From contig JAUCBJ010000792.1 of assembly GCA_032718475.1 (NCBI GenBank), positions 36,887-100,886 of the forward strand: a DNA stretch of 64,000 nucleotides, in the 5' to 3' direction. This DNA is from Nemertoderma westbladi. Taxonomy: Eukaryota > Xenacoelomorpha > Nemertodermatida > Nemertodermatidae. A model generated the notes under the pieces. The model saw only the letters and a program-made list of their open reading frames with translations. It had not been told where the DNA came from and searched no databases. Position numbers and translations under genes: made by a program. Below are positions 32,201 through 47,200 of the stretch, in pieces. Numbering within the stretch: position 1 is the first letter of the stretch; each line of letters opens with the position of its first letter.

Positions 32201-35200
32201 GGAACTGGAACTAATTTAATGGCTAATTAATGGAACTAATGGAACTGGAACTATTGGCTAATTAATGGAACTAATTGAACTGGAACTATTGGCTAATTAA
32301 TGGAACTAATGGAACTGGAACTAATGGCTAATTAATGGAACTAATGGAACTGGAACTAATTTAATGGCTAATTAATGGAACTAATGGAGCTGGAACTAAT
32401 TTAATGGCTAATTAATGGAACTAATGGAACTGGAACTAATGGCTAATTAAGGGAAGTAATGGAACTGGAACTAATTTAATGGATAATTAATGGCTAATTA
32501 ATGGAACTGGAACTAATTTAATGGCTAATTAATGGAACTGGAACTAATTTAGTGGCTAATTTAATGGCTAATTAATGGAACTATTGGAACTGGAACTAAT
32601 TTAATGGCTAATTAAGGGAACTAATAGAACTGGAACTAATGGCTAATTAATGGAACTAATGGAACTGGAACTAATGGCTAATTAATGGAACTAATGGATA
32701 ATTAATGGAACTAATGGAACTGGAACTAATTTAATGGCTAATTAATGGAACTGGAACTAATGGCTAATTAATGGATACTAATGGAACTGGAACTAATTTA
32801 ATGGCTAATTAATGGAACTAATGGAACTGGAACTAATTTAATGGCTAATTAATGGAACTAATGGAACTGGAACTAATGGCTAATTAATGGAACTAATGGA
32901 ACTGGAACTAATGGCTAATTAATGGAACTGGAACTAATTTAATGGCTAATTAATGGAACTAATGGAATTGGAACTAATGGCTAATTAATGGAACTGGAAC
33001 TAATTTAATGGCTAATTAATGGAACTAATGGAACTGGAACTAATGGCTAATTAATGGAAGTATTGGAACTGGAACTAATTTAATGGCTAATTAATGGCTA
33101 ATTAATGGAACTAATGGAACTGGAACTAATTTAATGGCTAATTAATGGAACTGGAACTAATTTAATGGCTAATTAATGGAACTAATGGAACTGGAACTAT
33201 TGGCTAATTAATGGAACTAATGGCTAATTAAGGGAAGTAATGGAACTGGAACTAATTTAATGGCTAATTAATGGAACTGGAACTAATTTAATGGCTAATT
33301 AATGGAACTGGAACTAATTTAATGGCTAATTAAGGGAACTATTGGAACTGGAACTAATTTAATGGCTAATTAATGGAACTAATGGAACTTGAACTAATGG
33401 AACTGGAACTAATGGCTAATTAAGGGAAGTAATGGAACTGGAACTAATTTAATGGCTAATTAAGGGCTAATTAATGGAACTAATGGAACTGGAACTAATT
33501 TAATTGCTAATTAATGGAACTGGAACTAATTTAATGGCTAATTAATGGAACTAATGGAACTGGAACTATTGGCTAATTAAGGGAAGTAATGGAACTGGAA
33601 CTAATTTAATTGCTAATTAATGGAACTGGAACTAATTTAATGGCTAATTAATGGAACTAATGGAACTGGAACTATTGGCTAATTAATGGAACTAATGGAA
33701 CTGGAACTAATGGCTAATTAAGGGAAGTAATGGAACTGGAACTAATTTAATAGCTAATTAATGGCTAATTAATGGAACTAATGGAACTGGAACTAATTTA
33801 ATGGCTAATTAATGGAACTGGAACTAATTTAGTGGCTAATTAATGGCTAATTAATGGAAATAATGGAACTGGAACTAATTTAATGGCTAATTAATGGAAC
33901 TAATGGAACTGGAACTAATTTAATGGCTAATTAATGGAACTGGAACTAATTTAATGGCTAATTAATGGAACTGGAACTAATTTAATGGCTAATTAATGGA
34001 ACTAATGGAACTGGAACTATTGGCTAATTAATGGAACTAATGGAACTGGAACTAATGGCTAATTAAGGTCAGTAATGGAACTGGAACTAATTTAATGGCT
34101 AATTAATGGCTAATTAATGGAACTAATGGAACTGGAACTAATTTAATGGCTAATTAATGGAACTGGAACTAATTTAATGGCTAATTAATGGAACTATTGG
34201 AACTGGAACTAATTTAATGGCTAATTAATGGAACTAATAGAACTGGAACTAATGGCTAATTAATGGAACTAATGGAACTGGAACTAATGGCTAATTAATG
34301 GAACTAATGGAACTGGAACTAATGGCTAATTAATGGAACTAATGGAACTGGAACTAATTTAATGGCTAATTAATGGAACTGGAACTAATTTAATGGCTAA
34401 TTAATGGAACTAATGGAACTGGATCTAATGGCTAATTAATGGAACTGGAACTAATTTAATGGCTAATTAATGGAACTAATGGAACTGGAACTAATTTAAT
34501 GGCTAATTAATGGAACTAATGGAACTGGAACTAATTTAATGGCTAATTAATGGAACTAATGGAACTGGAACTAATGGCTAATTAATGGAACTGGAACTAA
34601 TTTAATGGCTAATTAATGGAACTGGAACTAATGGCTAATTAATGGAAGTATTGGAACTGGAACTAATTTAATGGCTAATTAATGGCTAATTAATGGAACT
34701 AATGGAACTGGAACTAATTTAATGGCTAATTAATGGAACTGGAACTAATTTAATGGCTAATTAATGGAACTAATGGAACTGGAACTATTGGCTAATTAAT
34801 GGAACTAATGGCTAATTAAGGGAAGTAATGGAACTGGAACTAATTTAATGGCTAATTAATGGAACTGGAACTAATTTAATGGCTAATTAATGGAACTAAT
34901 GGAACTGGAACTATTGGCTAATTAATGGAACTAATGGAACTGGAACTAATGGCTAATTAATGGAACTAATGGAACTGGAACTAATTTAATGGCTAATTAA
35001 TGGAACTGGAACTAATTTAATGGCTAATTAATGGAACTAATGGAACTGGAACTATTGGCTAATTAATGGAACTAATGGCTAATTAAGGGAAGTAATGGAA
35101 CTGGAACTAATTTAATGGCTAATTAATGGAACTGGAACTAATTTAATGGCTAATTAATGGAACTAATGGAACTGGAACTATTGGCTAATTAATGGAACTA

Positions 35201-38200
35201 ATGGAACTGGAACTATTGGCTAATTAATGGAACTAATGGAACTGGAACTAATGGCTAATTAATGGAACTAATGGAACTGGAACTAATGGCTAATTAAGGG
35301 AAGTAATGGAACTGGAACTAATTTAATGGATAATTAATGGCTAATTAATGGAACTGGAACTAATTTAATGGCTAATTAATGGAACTGGAACTAATTTAAT
35401 GGCTAATTAATGGAACTGGAACTAATTTAGTGCCTAATTAATGGCTAATTAATGGAACTAATGGAACTGGAACTAATTTAATGGCTAATTAATGGAACTA
35501 ATGGAACTGGAACTAATTTAATGGCTAATTAATGGAACTGGAACTAATTTAATGGCTAATTAATGGAACTGGAACTATTGGCTAATTAATGGAACTAATG
35601 GAACTGGAACTAATGGCTAATTAAGGGAAGTAATGGAACTGGAACTAATTTAATGGCTAATTAATGGCTAATTAATGGAACTGGAACTAATTTAATGGCT
35701 AATTAATGGAACTGGAACTAATTTAATGGCTAATTAATGGAACTATTGGAACTGGAACTAATTTAATGGCTAATTAATGGAACTAATGGCTAATTAATGG
35801 AACTGGAACTAATGGCTAATTAATGGAACTAATGGAACTGGAACTAATTTAATGACTAATTAATGGAACTAATGGAACTGGAACTAATGGCTAATTAATG
35901 GATACTAATGGAACTGGAACTAATGGCTAATTAATGGAACTAATGGAACTGGAACTAATTTAATGGCTAATTAATGGAACTAATGGAACTGGAACTAATT
36001 TAATGGCTAATTAATGGAACTAATGGAACTGGAACTAATTTAATGGCTAATTAATGGAACTGGAACTAATGGCTAATTAGTGGAACTAATTGAACTGGAA
36101 CTAATGGCTAATTAATGGAACTAATGGAACTGGAACTAATTTAATGGCTAAGTAATGGAACTAATGGCTAATTAATGGAACTAATGGAACTGAAACTAAT
36201 TTAATGGCTAATTAATGGAACTAATGGAACTGGAACTAATGGCTAATTAATGGAACTGGAACTAATGGCTAATTAATGGAACTAATGGAACTGGAACTAA
36301 TTTAATGGCTAATTAATGGAACTGGAACTAATGGCTAATTAATGGAACTAATGGAACTGGAACTAATGGCTAATTAATGGAACTAATGGAACTGGAACTA
36401 ATTTAATGGCTAATTAATGGAACTGGAATTAATGGCTAATTAATGGATACTAATGGAACTGGAACTAATTTAATGGTTAATTAATGGAACTGGAACTAAT
36501 GGCTAATTAATGGAACTAATGGAACTGGAACTAATGGCTAATTAATGGAAATAATGGAACTGGGACTAATTTAATGGCTAATTAATGGAACTGGAACTAA
36601 TGGCTAATTAATGGAACTAATGGAATTGGAACTAATGGCTAATTAATGGATACTAATGGAACTGGAACTAATTTAATGGCTAATTAATGGAACTGGAACT
36701 AATGGCTAATTAATGGAACTAATGGAACTGGAACTAATGGCTAATTAATGGATACTAATGGAACTGGAACTAATTTAATGGTTAATTAATGGAACTGGAA
36801 CTAATGGCTAATTAATGGAACTAATGGAACTGGAACTAATGGCTAATTAATGAAACTAATGGAACTGGAACTAATTTAATGGCTAATTAATGGAACTAAT
36901 TGAACTGGACTAATGGCGAATTAATGGATCTAATTGAACTGGAACTAATGTCTAATTAATGGAACTAATGGAACTGGAACTAATGGCTAATTAATGGAAC
37001 TAATGGAACTGGAACTAATGGCTAATTAATGGAACTAATGGAACTGGAACTAATTTAATGGCTAATTAATGGAACTAATTGAACTGGAACTAATGGCGAA
37101 TTAATGGATCTAATTGAACTGGAACTAATGGCTAATTAATGGAACTAATGGAACTGGAACTAATGGCTAATTAATGGAACTGGAACTAATGGCTAATTAA
37201 TGGAACTAATGGAACTGGAACTAATTTAATGGCTAATTAATGGAACTAATGGAACTGGAACTAATTTAATGACTAATTAATGGAACTAATGGAACTGGAA
37301 CTAATGGCTAATTAATGGAACTAATGGAACTGGAACTAATTTAATGGCTAATTAATGGATCTAATTGAACTGGAACTAATGGCTAATTAATGGAACTAAT
37401 GGAACCGGAACTAATGGCTAATTAATGGAACTAATGGAACTGGAACTAATGGCTAATTAATAGAACTAATGGAACTGGAACTAATGGCTAATTAATGGAA
37501 CTAATGCAACTGGAACTAATTTAATGGCTAATTAATGAAACTAATGGAACTGGAACTAATTTAATGGCTAATTAATGGAACTAATTGAACTGGAACTAAT
37601 GGCGAATTAATGGATCTAATTGAACTGGAACTAATGGCTAATTAATGGAACTAATGGAACTGGAACTAATGGCTAATTAATGGAAGTATTGGAACTGTAA
37701 CTAATTTAATGGCTAATTAATGGCTAATTAATGGAACTAATGGAACTGGAACTAATTTAATGGCTAATTAATGGAACTGGAACTAATTTAATGGCTAATT
37801 AATGGAACTGGAACTAATTTAATGGCTAATTAAGGGAACTATTGGAACTGGAACTAATTTAATGGCTAATTAATGGAACTAATGGAACTTGAACTAATGG
37901 AACTGGAACTAATGGCTAATTAAGGGAAGTAATGGAACTGGAACTAATTTAATGGCTAATTAAGGGCTAATTAATGGAACTGGAACTAATTTAATTGCTA
38001 ATTAATGGAACTGGAACTAATTTAATGGCTAATTAATGGAACTAATGGAACTGGAACTATTGGCTAATTAAGGGAAGTAATGGAACTGGAACTAATTTAA
38101 TTGCTAATTAATGGAACTGGAACTAATTTAATGGCTAATTAATGGAACTAATGGAACTGGAACTATTGGCTAATTAATGGAACTAATGGAACTGGAACTA

Positions 38201-41200
38201 ATGGCTAATTAAGGGAAGTAATGGAACTGGAACTAATTTAATGGCTAATTAATGGCTAATTAATGGAACTAATGGAACTGGAACTAATTTAATGGCTAAT
38301 TAATGGAACTGGAACTAATTTAGTGGCTAATTAATGGCTAATTAATGGAACTAATGGAACTGGAACTAATTTAATGGCTAATTAATGGAACTGGAACTAA
38401 TTTAATGGCTAATTAATGGAACTGGAACTAATTTAATGGCTAATTAATGGAACTAATGGAACTGGAACTATTGGCTAATTAATGGAACTAATGGAACTGG
38501 AACTAATGGCTAATTAAGGGAAGTAATGGAACTGGAACTAATTTAATGGCTAATTAATGGCTAATTAATGGAACTAATGGAACTGGAACTAATTTAATGG
38601 CTAATTAATGGAACTGGAACTAATTTAATGGCTAATTAATGGAACTATTGGAACTGGAACTAATTTAATGGCTAATTAATGGAACTAATAGAACTGGAAC
38701 TAATGGCTAATTAATGGAACTAATGGAACTGGAACTAATGGCTAATTAATGGAACTAATGGAACTGGAACTAATGGCTAATTAATGGAACTAATGGAACT
38801 GGAACTAATTTAATGGCTAATTAATGGAACTGGAACTAATTTAATGGCTAATTAATGGAACTAATGGAACTGGATCTAATGGCTAATTAATGGAACTGGA
38901 ACTAATTTAATGGCTAATTAATGGAACTAATGGAACTGGAACTAATTTAATGGCTAATTAATGGAACTAATGGAACTGGAACTAATTTAATGGCTAATTA
39001 ATGGAACTAATGGAACTGGAACTAATGGCTAATTAATGGAACTGGAACTAATTTAATGGCTAATTAATGGAACTGGAACTAATGGCTAATTAATGGAAGT
39101 ATTGGAACTGGAACTAATTTAATGGCTAATTAATGGCTAATTAATGGAACTAATGGAACTGGAACTAATTTAATGGCTAATTAATGGAACTGGAACTAAT
39201 TTAATGGCTAATTAATGGAACTAATGGAACTGGAACTATTGGCTAATTAATGGAACTAATGGCTAATTAAGGGAAGTAATGGAACTGGAACTAATTTAAT
39301 GGCTAATTAATGGAACTGGAACTAATTTAATGGCTAATTAATGGAACTAATGGAACTGGAACTATTGGCTAATTAATGGAACTAATGGAACTGGAACTAA
39401 TGGCTAATTAATGGAACTAATGGAACTGGAACTAATTTAATGGCTAATTAATGGAACTGGAACTAATTTAATGGCTAATTAATGGAACTAATGGAACTGG
39501 AACTATTGGCTAATTAATGGAACTAATGGCTAATTAAGGGAAGTAATGGAACTGGAACTAATTTAATGGCTAATTAATGGAACTGGAACTAATTTAATGG
39601 CTAATTAATGGAACTAATGGAACTGGAACTATTGGCTAATTAATGGAACTAATGGAACTGGAACTATTGGCTAATTAATGGAACTAATGGAACTGGAACT
39701 AATGGCTAATTAATGGAACTAATGGAACTGGAACTAATGGCTAATTAAGGGAAGTAATGGAACTGGAACTAATTTAATGGATAATTAATGGCTAATTAAT
39801 GGAACTGGAACTAATTTAATGGCTAATTAATGGAACTGGAACTAATTTAATGGCTAATTAATGGAACTGGAACTAATTTAGTGGCTAATTAATGGCTAAT
39901 TAATGGAACTAATGGAACTGGAACTAATTTAATGGCTAATTAATGGAACTAATGGAACTGGAACTAATTTAATGGCTAATTAATGGAACTGGAACTAATT
40001 TAATGGCTAATTAATGGAACTGGAACTATTGGCTAATTAATGGAACTAATGGAACTGGAACTAATGGCTAATTAAGGGAAGTAATGGAACTGGAACTAAT
40101 TTAATGGCTAATTAATGGCTAATTAATGGAACTGGAACTAATTTAATGGCTAATTAATGGAACTGGAACTAATTTAATGGCTAATTAATGGAACTATTGG
40201 AACTGGAACTAATTTAATGGCTAATTAATGGAACTAATGGCTAATTAATGGAACTGGAACTAATGGCTAATTAATGGAACTAATGGAACTGGAACTAATT
40301 TAATGACTAATTAATGGAACTAATGGAACTGGAACTAATGGCTAATTAATGGATACTAATGGAACTGGAACTAATGGCTAATTAATGGAACTAATGGAAC
40401 TGGAACTAATTTAATGGCTAATTAATGGAACTAATGGAACTGGAACTAATTTAATGGCTAATTAATGGAACTAATGGAACTGGAACTAATTTAATGGCTA
40501 ATTAATGGAACTGGAACTAATGGCTAATTAGTGGAACTAATTGAACTGGAACTAATGGCTAATTAATGGAACTAATGGAACTGGAACTAATTTAATGGCT
40601 AAGTAATGGAACTAATGGCTAATTAATGGAACTAATGGAACTGAAACTAATTTAATGGCTAATTAATGGGACTAATGGAACTGGAACTAATGGCTAATTA
40701 ATGGAACTAATGGAACTGGAACTAATGGCTAATTAATGGGTACTAATGGAACTGGAACTAATTTAATGGCTAATTAATGGAACTGGAACTAATGGCTAAT
40801 TAATGGAACTAATGGAACTGGAACTAATGGCTAATTAATGGAACTAATGGAACTGGAACTAATTTAATGGCTAATTAATGGAACTGGTACTAATGGCTAA
40901 TTATTGGAACTAATGGAACTGGAACTAATGGCTAATTAATGGAACTAATGGAACTGGAACTAATGGCTAATTAATGGAACTGGAACTAATGGCTAATTAA
41001 TGGAACTAATGGAACTGGAACTAATTTAATGGCTAATTAATGGAACTGGAACTAATGGCTAATTAATGGAACTAATGGAACTGGAACTAATGGCTAATTA
41101 ATGGAACTAATGGAACTGGAACTAATTTAATGGCTAATTAATGGAACTGGAACTATTGGCTAATTAATGGAACTAATGGAACTGGAACTAATGGCTAATT

Positions 41201-43250
41201 AATGGAACTAATGGAACTGGAACTAATGGCTAATTAAGGGAAGTAATGGAACTGGAACTAATTTAATGGATAATTAATGGCTAATTAATGGAACTGGAAC
41301 TAATTTAATGGCTAATTAATGGAACTGGAACTAATTTAATGGCTAATTAATGGAACTGGAACTAATTTAGTGGCTAATTAATGGCTAATTAATGGAACTA
41401 ATGGAACTGGAACTAATTTAATGGCTAATTAATGGAACTAATGGAACTGGAACTAATTTAATGGCTAATTAATGGAACTGGAACTAATTTAATGGCTAAT
41501 TAATGGAACTGGAACTATTGGCTAATTAATGGAACTAATGGAACTGGAACTAATGGCTAATTAAGGGAAGTAATGGAACTGGAACTAATTTAATGGCTAA
41601 TTAATGGCTAATTAATGGAACTGGAACTAATTTAATGGCTAATTAATGGAACTGGAACTAATTTAATGGCTAATTAATGGAACTATTGGAACTGGAACTA
41701 ATTTAATGGCTAATTAATGGAACTAATGGCTAATTAATGGAACTGGAACTAATGGCTAATTAATGGAACTAATGGAACTGGAACTAATTTAATGACTAAT
41801 TAATGGAACTAATGGAACTGGAACTAATGGCTAATTAATGGATACTAATGGAACTGGAACTAATGGCTAATTAATGGAACTAATGGAACTGGAACTAATT
41901 TAATGGCTAATTAATGGAACTAATGGAACTGGAACTAATTTAATGGCTAATTAATGGAACTAATGGAACTGGAACTAATTTAATGGCTAATTAATGGAAC
42001 TGGAACTAATGGCTAATTAGTGGAACTAATTGAACTGGAACTAATGGCTAATTAATGGAACTAATGGAACTGGAACTAATTTAATGGCTAAGTAATGGAA
42101 CTAATGGCTAATTAATGGAACTAATGGAACTGAAACTAATTTAATGGCTAATTAATGGGACTAATGGAACTGGAACTAATGGCTAATTAATGGAACTAAT
42201 GGAACTGGAACTAATGGCTAATTAATGGGTACTAATGGAACTGGAACTAATTTAATGGCTAATTAATGGAACTGGAACTAATGGCTAATTAATGGAACTA
42301 ATGGAACTGGAACTAATGGCTAATTAATGGAACTAATGGAACTGGAACTAATTTAATGGCTAATTAATGGAACTGGTACTAATGGCTAATTATTGGAACT
42401 AATGGAACTGGAACTAATGGCTAATTAATGGAACTAATGGAACTGGAACTAATGGCTAATTAATGGAACTGGAACTAATGGCTAATTAATGGAACTAATG
42501 GAACTGGAACTAATTTAATGGCTAATTAATGGAACTGGAACTAATGGCTAATTAATGGAACTAATGGAACTGGAACTAATGGCTAATTAATGGAACTAAT
42601 GGAACTGGAACTAATTTAATGGCTAATTAATGGAACTGGAATTAATGGCTAATTAATGGATACTAATAGAACTGGAACTAATTTAATGGTTAATTAATGG
42701 AACTGGAACTAATGGCTAATTAATGGAACTAATGGAACTGGAACTAATGGCTAATTAATGGAAATAATGGAACTGGAACTAATTTAATGGCTAATTAATG
42801 GAACTGGAACTAATGGCTAATTAATGGAACTAATGGAATTGGAACTAATGGCTAATTAATGGATACTAATGGAACTGGAACTAATTTAATGGCTAATTAA
42901 TGGAAGTGGAACTAATGGCTAATTAATGGAACTAATGGAACTGGAACTAATGGCTAATTAATGGATACTAATGGAACTGGAACTAATTTAATGGTTAATT
43001 AATGGAACTGGAACTAATGGCTAATTAATGGAACTAATGGAACTGGAACTAATGGCTAATTAATGAAACTAATGGAACTGGAACTAATGGCTAATTAATG
43101 GAACTAATGGAACTGGAACTAATGGCTAATTAATGGAACTAATGGAACTGGAACTAATTTAATGGCTAATTAATGGAACTAATGGAACTGGAACTAATGG
43201 CTAATTAATGGAACTGGAACTAATTGCTAATTAATGGAACTAATGGCTAA
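29261..43250. repeat. AT-rich composite satellite, right part (about 14 kb) with higher-order copies
   Basis: Same word set as 26578-28246. A block from about 33241 to 36230 recurs at about 37741 to 40690. The offset is 4500 bp at the start (33361-33480 equals 37861-37980) and 4451 bp further on (36071 against 40522), so small indels separate the copies. A sub-block from about 35200 to 36240 is present a third time at about 41150-42180 (offset 5940). The unit contains TAATTAAT, so TAATTA occurs hundreds of times. The array ends about 50 bp before the acceptor of exon g. Confidence 0.95.
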
Positions 43251-43300
43251 TATATTAAATATTTATTTGGTTAAATTTTATATAATTTATTGTTCCGCAG

Positions 43301-43471
43301 ATTATAGGTTTAATGGTAAACAGATCTGTTGCTATGGAATCTTTCTGTATCACCACTGAGGGATCCACGTTGGGATTGGATGAACTGAGAACGATGTTAT
43401 GCGACGCTAACTCTGACTTCAGTTTGGACGATTTAATTGACAATATCAATAAGGGAGAAATATTTCAACTG
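43301..43471 (+). CDS. ABCA-like transporter, exon g
   Basis: Acceptor TGTTCCGCAG ends at 43300 and donor CTG|GTAAGT starts at 43472. The exon is 57 codons, phase 0 at both ends. It encodes IIGLMVNRSVAMESFCITTE, GLDELRTMLCDANSDFSLDD and a short acidic end (NINKGEIFQL). One NRS sequon and two cysteines (SFC, MLC) fit the extracellular domain. The open frame runs past the donor into the GC-rich 17-bp repeat, but the strong donor, and the return of frame-compatible coding sequence at 47860, argue that the exon ends here. Confidence 0.75.
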
Positions 43472-43516
43472 GTAAGTTTAAAACGAGAAACCCAGTCGCA
43501 CCAGAAACAGGAGCAG

Positions 43517-43890
43517 AAACACCGCTCGCCGCAGCACACCGATCGCCGCAGCAGACCGCTCGCCGCAGCACACATCTCGCCGCAGCACACCGCTCGCCGC
43601 AGCACACCGCTTGCCGCAGCACACCGCTCGCCGCAGCAGACCGCTCGCCGCAGCACACCTCTCACCGCAGCACACCGTTCGCCGCAGCACACCGCTCGCC
43701 GCAGCACACCGCTCGCCGCATCACACCGCTCGCCGCATCACACCGCTCGCCGCATCACACCGCTCGCCGCAGCACACCGCTCGCTGCAGCAAACCGCTCG
43801 GCGCAGCACACCGATCGCCGAATCACACCGCTCGCCACAGCACACCGCCTGCCGCAGCACACCTCTCCCCGCAGCACACCGCTCGCCGCA
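43517..43890. repeat. 17-bp GC-rich minisatellite, about 22 copies
   Basis: Units of 17 bp (CGCTCGCCGCAGCACAC) with point variants and a few length variants lie 45 bp after the donor of exon g. The GC content is far above that of the surrounding AT-rich intron. Because the unit has no stop in several frames, ORFs appear on both strands (His/Arg/Ser-rich forward, Cys/Ala/Arg-rich reverse). These are repeat artefacts with no homology I recognise. Confidence 0.93.
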
Positions 43891-44270
43891 GAAATCAGTA
43901 CTAAATACTACAGCGGTACAAAGCACTAGTGAGTGGAAATGTTACACCTACAACCGACAAAGTCAATAATATTAAACTGTAACCTGTTCTCATGACTCTC
44001 GTTTATTGTTTTGGTTAGGAATATCTTCCACAGTAACCTGTTCCTTTCCATCAATTAATTGATAATTAACATTGATTGTCGGTTTTGGCTGTCGGTTGTC
44101 GGCGTAGCGTTTGCACGCCCTAGTAGTTTTGTATTTGAGGTCAACACAAATGCCGGTAGATGCGGGAACTTCTGATGTAACACAGATTCCACTGCGAGCC
44201 GTTAGGTGGAGTTAAAAAAAGAAGCTTTTAAACAAATTAAGTTATTATTGCCCTCATCCGTATTCAATGT
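43891..44270 (+). other. Unique intron sequence between two arrays
   Basis: About 380 bp of non-repetitive sequence separate the 17-bp and 31-bp arrays. It includes CTGTCGGTTTTGGCTGTCGG-type short direct repeats near 44075-44100. No gene, RNA or transposon feature is recognised. Confidence 0.6.
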
Positions 44271-47200
44271 ACCCGCTAGTTAAACTAACTCTTCCTAATA
44301 TCCCCCGAGTTACACTAACTCTTCATAATAACCCCGCTAGTTAAACTAACTCTTCCTAATATCCCCCGAGTTACACTAACTCTTCATAATATCCCCGCGA
44401 GTTACACTAACTCTTCCTAATATCCCCGCGAGTTACACTAACTCTTCCTAATATCCCCGCGAGTTATACTAACTCTTCCTAATATCCCCGCGAGTTACAC
44501 TAACTCTTCCTAATAATTCCGCGAGTTACACTAACTCTTCTAATATCCCCGCGAGTTACACTAACTCTTCCTAATATCCCTGCGATTTACACTAACTCTT
44601 CCTAATATCCCCGCGAGTTACACTAACCCTTCCTAATATCCCCGCAAGTTACACAACTCTTCCTAATATCCCCGCGAGTTACACTAACTCTTCCTAATAT
44701 CCCCGCGAGTTACACTAACTCTTCCTAATATCTCCGCGAGTTACACTAACTCTTCTAAAATCCCCGCGAGTTACATCGACTCTTCCTAATATCCCCGCGG
44801 GTTACACTAACTCTTCTAATATCCCCGCGAGTTACACTAACTCTTCCTAATATCCCCGCGAGTTACACTAGCTCTTCCTAATATCCCCGCGAGTTACACT
44901 AGCTCTTCCTACCATCCCCGCGAGTTACACTAACTCTTCCTAATATCCCCCGAGTTACACTAACTCTTCCTTATATCCTCGCGAGTTACACTAGCTCTTC
45001 CTAATATCCCCGCGAGTTACACTAGCTCTTCCTAATATCCCCGCGAGTTACACTAGCTCTTCCTAATATCCCCGCGAGTTACACTAACTCTTCCTAATAT
45101 CCCCGCGAGTTACACTAGCTCTTCCTAATATCCCCGCGAGTTACACTAGCTCTTCCTAATATCCCCGCGAGTTACACTAGCTCTTCCTAATATCCCCACG
45201 AGTTACACTAACTCTTCCTAATATCCCCGCGAGTTACACTAGCTCTTCCTAATATCCCCCGAGTTACACTAACTCTTCCTAATATCCCCGCGAGTTACAC
45301 TAACTCTTCCTAATATCCTCGCGAGTTACACTAGCTTGTCCTAATATCCCCGCGAGTTAGACTAGCTCTTCCTAATATCCCCACGAGTTACACTAACTCT
45401 TCCTAATATCCCCGCGAGTTACACTAGCTCTTCCTAATATCCCCCGAGTTACACTAACTCTTCCTAATATCCCCGCGAGTTACACTAACTCTTCCTAATA
45501 TCCTCGCGAGTTACACTAGCTCTTCCTAATATCCCCGCGAGTTACACTAGCTCTTCCTAATATCCCCGCGAGTTACACTAACTCTTCCTAATATCCCCCG
45601 AGTTACACTAACTCTTCCTAATATCCCCGCGAGTTACACTAACTCTTCCTAATATCCCCGCGAGTTACACTAGCTCTTCCTAATATCCCCGCGAGTTACA
45701 CTAGCTCTTCCTAATATCCCCGCGAGTTACACTAGCTCTTCCTAATATCCCCGCGAGTTACACTAACTCTTCCTAATATCCCCGCGAGTTACACTAACTC
45801 TTCCTAATATCCCCGCGAGTTACACTAACTCTTCCTAATATCCCCGCGTGTTACACTAACTCTTCCTAATATCCCCGCGAGTTACACTAACTCTTCTTAA
45901 TATCCCCGCGAGTTACACTAACTCTTCCTAATATCCCCGCGGGTTACACTAACTCTTCCTAATATCCCCGCCGCTTACACCAACTCATTCTAATATCCCC
46001 GCGAGATACACTATCTCTTCCTAATATCCCCGCGAGTTACACTAACTCTTCCTAATATCCCCGCGAGTTACACTAACTCTTCCTAATATCCCCGCGAGTT
46101 ACACTAACTCTTCCTAATATCCCCGCGAGTTACACTAACTCTTCCTAATATCCCCGCGTGTTACACTAACTCTTCCTAATATTCCCGCGAGTTACACTAA
46201 CTCTTCTTAATATCCCCGCGAGTTACACTAACTCTTCCTAATATCCCCGCGGGTTACACTAACTCTTCCTAATATCCCCGCCGCTTACACCAACTCATTC
46301 TAATATCCCCGCGAGATACACTATCTCTTCCTAATATCCCCGCGAGTTACACTAACTCTTCCTAATATCCCCGCGAGTTACACTAACTCTTCCTAATATC
46401 CCCGCGAGTTACACTAACTCTTCCTAATATCCCCGCGAGTTACACTAACTCTTCCTAATATCCCCGCGAGTTACACTAACTCTTCTTAATATCCCCGCGA
46501 GTTACACTAACTCTTCCTAATATCCCCGCGAGATACACTATCTCTTCTTCCTAATATCCCCGCGAGTTACACTAACTCTTCCTAATATCCCCGCGAGTTA
46601 CACTAACTCTTCCTAAAATCCCCGCGAGTTACATCGACTCTCTCTAATATCCCCGCGAGTTATACTAACTCTTCCTAATATCCCCGCGGGTTACACTAAC
46701 TCTTCCTAATATCCCCGCGAGTTACACTAACTCTTCTTAATATCCCCGCGAGTTACACTAACTCTTCTTAATATCCCCGCGAGTTATACTAACTCTTCCT
46801 AATATCCCCGCGAGTTACACTAACTCTTCCTAATATCCCCGCGAGTTACACTAACTCTTCTTAATATCCCCGCGAGTTATACTAACTCTTCCTAATATCC
46901 CCGCGGGTTACACTAACTCTTCTAATATCCCCGCGAGTTACACTAACTCTTCCTAATATCCCCGCCGCTTACACCAACTCATTCTAATATCCCCGCGAGT
47001 TACACTATCTCTTCCTAATATCCCCGCGAGTTACACTAACTCTTCCTAATATCCCCGCCGCTTACACCAACTCATTCTAATATCCCCGCGAGATACACTA
47101 TCTCTTCCTAATATCCCCGCGAGTTACACTAACTCTTCCTAATATCCCCGCGAGTTATACTAACTCTTCCTAATATCCCCGCGAGTTACACTAACTCTTC

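Noticed and set aside
43446-43926. Cysteine-rich reverse-strand ORFs (CCGERCAAASGVLRRAV type)
   Set aside because: Reverse translation of the 17-bp GC-rich repeat. No signal peptide, cysteine spacing family or splice context supports a gene.
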